From the NCBI GenBank assembly GCA_900552735.1, contig USBA01000116.1, positions 1 through 6,275 on the forward strand: a stretch of 6,275 nucleotides of DNA. Direction: 5' to 3'. Each line of letters begins with the position of its first letter. Position 1 is the stretch's first letter. Below the pieces are notes generated by a model, which saw only the letters and a list, made by a program, of their open reading frames with translations, was not told the DNA's origin and did not search any database. The translations under genes were made by a program, and so were the position numbers. Source of the stretch: an uncultured Collinsella sp. Lineage in GTDB: Bacteria > Actinomycetota > Coriobacteriia > Coriobacteriales > Coriobacteriaceae. Shown here one piece after another: positions 4,908 through 6,275 of this stretch.

Positions 4908-5246
4908 TTAGGCGAGCTTGGCCTCGAGCGCAGCGATGCGCTTGTAGGCGTCGATGGTAAAGCGGGTCTGCTTCTCCAGGATCATAGTGGTCATGAGGGT
5001 GTCCTGAGCGTGAGCCATGATGAAGGTCATCTCCATCTCGCCACCGCCGGCCTCCTGTGAAAGCAGCTTGGTCTGCGTGTCGTGGGCACCGATGAGCGCA
5101 TCGCTGGCATCCTTGTGCAGCTGCTCGGCCTTCTCAAAGTCACCCTCGCGAGCAGCATCGAGCGCTGCAAGCAGATCGGTCTGGGCGTCACCTGCGTATG
5201 CGACAATCTCGAATCCAACCATCGAGATTTCTTCTTTGGTTGCCAT
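4908..5246 (-). CDS. lacF: PTS lactose/cellobiose-family EIIA component
   Basis: This cytoplasmic EIIA accepts phosphate from HPr on a histidine and passes it to a lactose/cellobiose-family EIIB for sugar uptake. The length of 112 residues fits the all-helical family (about 100-115). Key features are VGFEIVAYAGDAQTDLL (10-26), which matches the family's GFEIVA.AGDA start, and MAHAQDTLMTT (77-87). In the latter His79 is the expected phosphorylation site and Asp82 the metal-binding residue of the trimer. The usual second His of HxQDHLMT is Thr83 here. The start has AAAGGA about 8 nt upstream. No EIIB or EIIC gene is adjacent and a terminator follows, so this is a solitary EIIA unit downstream of a LacI-type regulator. 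LacF is the likeliest name given lacABC nearby and shared promoter motifs. A cellobiose/chitobiose-type EIIA cannot be excluded. Confidence 0.85.
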   Translation of the reverse strand: MATKEEISMVGFEIVAYAGDAQTDLLAALDAAREGDFEKAEQLHKDASDALIGAHDTQTKLLSQEAGGGEMEMTFIMAHAQDTLMTTMILEKQTRFTIDAYKRIAALEAKLA

Positions 5247-5336
5247 GTTGCGTTCCTTTCACATATGAACCAATGGAGAGCATCGCGTCCGGGCATACGC
5301 GCTGCGTTGTGTATGACAGAAACAATAACATTCAAA

Positions 5337-5429
5337 CAAAAAAGAACAGCGCAAAACGTAATTTCGAGCTATGAACGGTCACTTTTCGCCCGTGAACGGT
5401 TTTTAAACCAATTTGAACAATATCGAACA
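5337..5429. promoter_or_regulatory. GAAC operator array upstream of the EIIA gene
   Basis: The 214 bp between the regulator stop and the EIIA start contain TTTGAACAATATCGAACA (5412-5429), matching the lacA upstream site at 15 of 18 positions. They also contain two copies of TGAACGGT (5372-5379 and 5393-5400) and CAAAAAAGAACA (5337-5348), which is shared with 3284-3295 in inverted orientation. GAAC begins at 5373, 5394, 5415 and 5425, which is intervals of 21, 21 and 10 bp, so these half-sites face the same side of the helix. This suggests cooperative binding of one regulator. A promoter must lie here too, but no single -35/-10 pair stands out. Confidence 0.5.
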
Positions 5430-5460
5430 CAATTAGCGGAAACCCAAACAGACCCGCGCC

Positions 5461-6275
5461 CTAGCGTACATCGCGCACCGTATCGCCCTCGACGAGCACG
5501 CCCGGAAACAGCATGTGCTCCACACCGGGTTCAACGCCCTCGGCGCCGGCAATCTTGTCGACCGCCCACATGCCGACGCGCTTGTTGTCAAAGCGCACCG
5601 TAGTCAGGCGACAATCGGGCACGATGTCGCCCAGACTGTCATCAACACCTACCACGCTCACGTCCTGGGGCACGTGCTTTCCGCGCGACTCGAGCCCGCG
5701 AATGCAGCCATATGCCATGGCATCGTTGGAGGCGTAGATGGCAGTACAGGTCGGATCGTCTGCCAGAGCCTGACCGGCAGCATACCCGCTCTGTGCCGTC
5801 CAATCGCCGCGCACGAGCTGCGGGGGCTCAATGCCATGCGCACGCAATGTCTCGCGCCAGCCTTCCTCGCGCCGCATGCCCGAAAGCGAGCGCTCGGGAC
5901 ACGAGATAAAGTGCACGGTTTTGTGCCCCCGCCCCAGCAAGTACTCGACCACCTGGCGCGAACAATCGAACTGGTCGTTATCGACCGTTGAACAGAGCGG
6001 GTGCTCCAGCATGGTAACGAGCACCGTCTGCATGCCGGGCAGCGGCTCAAAAGTGCCAAAGTCCGCCGGCATGCGATTCATGATCACGACCATGCCGTCC
6101 ACCGGCAGTGCGCTCATACGCGACGATGCGCTCTCGAGGGTATAGGGGTGTCCATCTACTTTAGTGAGGGTGATGGCATAGCCGTGTTTGTCAGCCGCGG
6201 CGGCAAAGCCCTCCATACGGTCGAGGTTGCCGGTGCCGGTAATGTTGAACATGGCGACGCCGACGGTCTTAAACT
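5461..6275 (-). CDS. LacI-family transcriptional regulator, ligand-binding part (N-terminus outside window)
   Basis: The protein is a LacI/GalR-type regulator that binds a sugar or sugar phosphate in its periplasmic-binding-like core. The frame stays open past the first Met (6252) to the window edge, reading FKTVGVA before MFNITGTG. That is the usual junction after the hinge, so roughly 60 residues with the helix-turn-helix are missing. About 270 residues are visible. Family hallmarks are STVDNDQFDCSRQVVEYLL (88-106, counted from the first Met), GRGHKTVHFI (107-116), TAIYASNDAMAYGCIRGLES (170-189) and VPQDVSVVGVDDS (194-206). The C-terminal strand-helix ends normally at TAG. It is transcribed toward the EIIA gene, 214 bp away, and probably controls local sugar genes. 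Its ligand and operator cannot be read from the sequence. The GAAC sites nearby are not the classical CG-centred LacI palindrome. Confidence 0.9.
   Translation of the reverse strand, partial: FKTVGVAMFNITGTGNLDRMEGFAAAADKHGYAITLTKVDGHPYTLESASSRMSALPVDGMVVIMNRMPADFGTFEPLPGMQTVLVTMLEHPLCSTVDNDQFDCSRQVVEYLLGRGHKTVHFISCPERSLSGMRREEGWRETLRAHGIEPPQLVRGDWTAQSGYAAGQALADDPTCTAIYASNDAMAYGCIRGLESRGKHVPQDVSVVGVDDSLGDIVPDCRLTTVRFDNKRVGMWAVDKIAGAEGVEPGVEHMLFPGVLVEGDTVRDVR

Overview
The window looks like a galactose/lactose catabolism region from a GC-rich, low-complexity-free Gram-positive genome. The best guess is a gut Coriobacteriia (Collinsella-like). That placement is inferred from the protein flavour (Firmicutes-type GalT and LacABC in GC-rich codon use) and is not proven. 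No tRNA, rRNA, CRISPR array or intact transposase gene is visible.

Layout: the left end holds the 3' part of a plus-strand galT (Leloir pathway), closed by a strong terminator. It is followed by about 260 bp of unusually structured DNA with three separate inverted repeats. Every other gene is on the minus strand. Read in transcription order (right to left), these are: a LacI-family regulator cut by the window edge; a single-gene PTS lactose/cellobiose-type EIIA unit with its own terminator; a stretch of about 465 bp holding a 154-bp element with perfect 22-bp inverted ends and a REP-like repeat; an uncharacterised multi-spanning membrane protein with its own promoter and terminator; and the lacA-lacB-lacC operon of the tagatose-6-phosphate pathway, which converges on galT.

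How the genes fit together: an EIIA of this family would pass phosphate to a lactose/galactose-type EIIB/EIIC encoded elsewhere. LacAB would isomerise galactose-6-phosphate to tagatose-6-phosphate, and LacC would phosphorylate it to tagatose-1,6-bisphosphate. The aldolase (lacD), EIIB/EIIC and 6-phospho-beta-galactosidase are not in the window. GalT next door belongs to the alternative Leloir route for unphosphorylated galactose.

The most interesting signal is regulatory. The upstream regions of lacA and of the EIIA gene share GAACA-based sites: TTTGAACAnnnTCGAACA in both, and a second 12-nt block. In front of lacA, four GTTC/GAAC half-sites form a symmetric array over a plausible promoter. 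In front of the EIIA gene, GAAC half-sites fall at whole helical turns. This suggests one repressor co-regulates the two units. The motif looks more like a DeoR/LacR-type site than a classical LacI operator.
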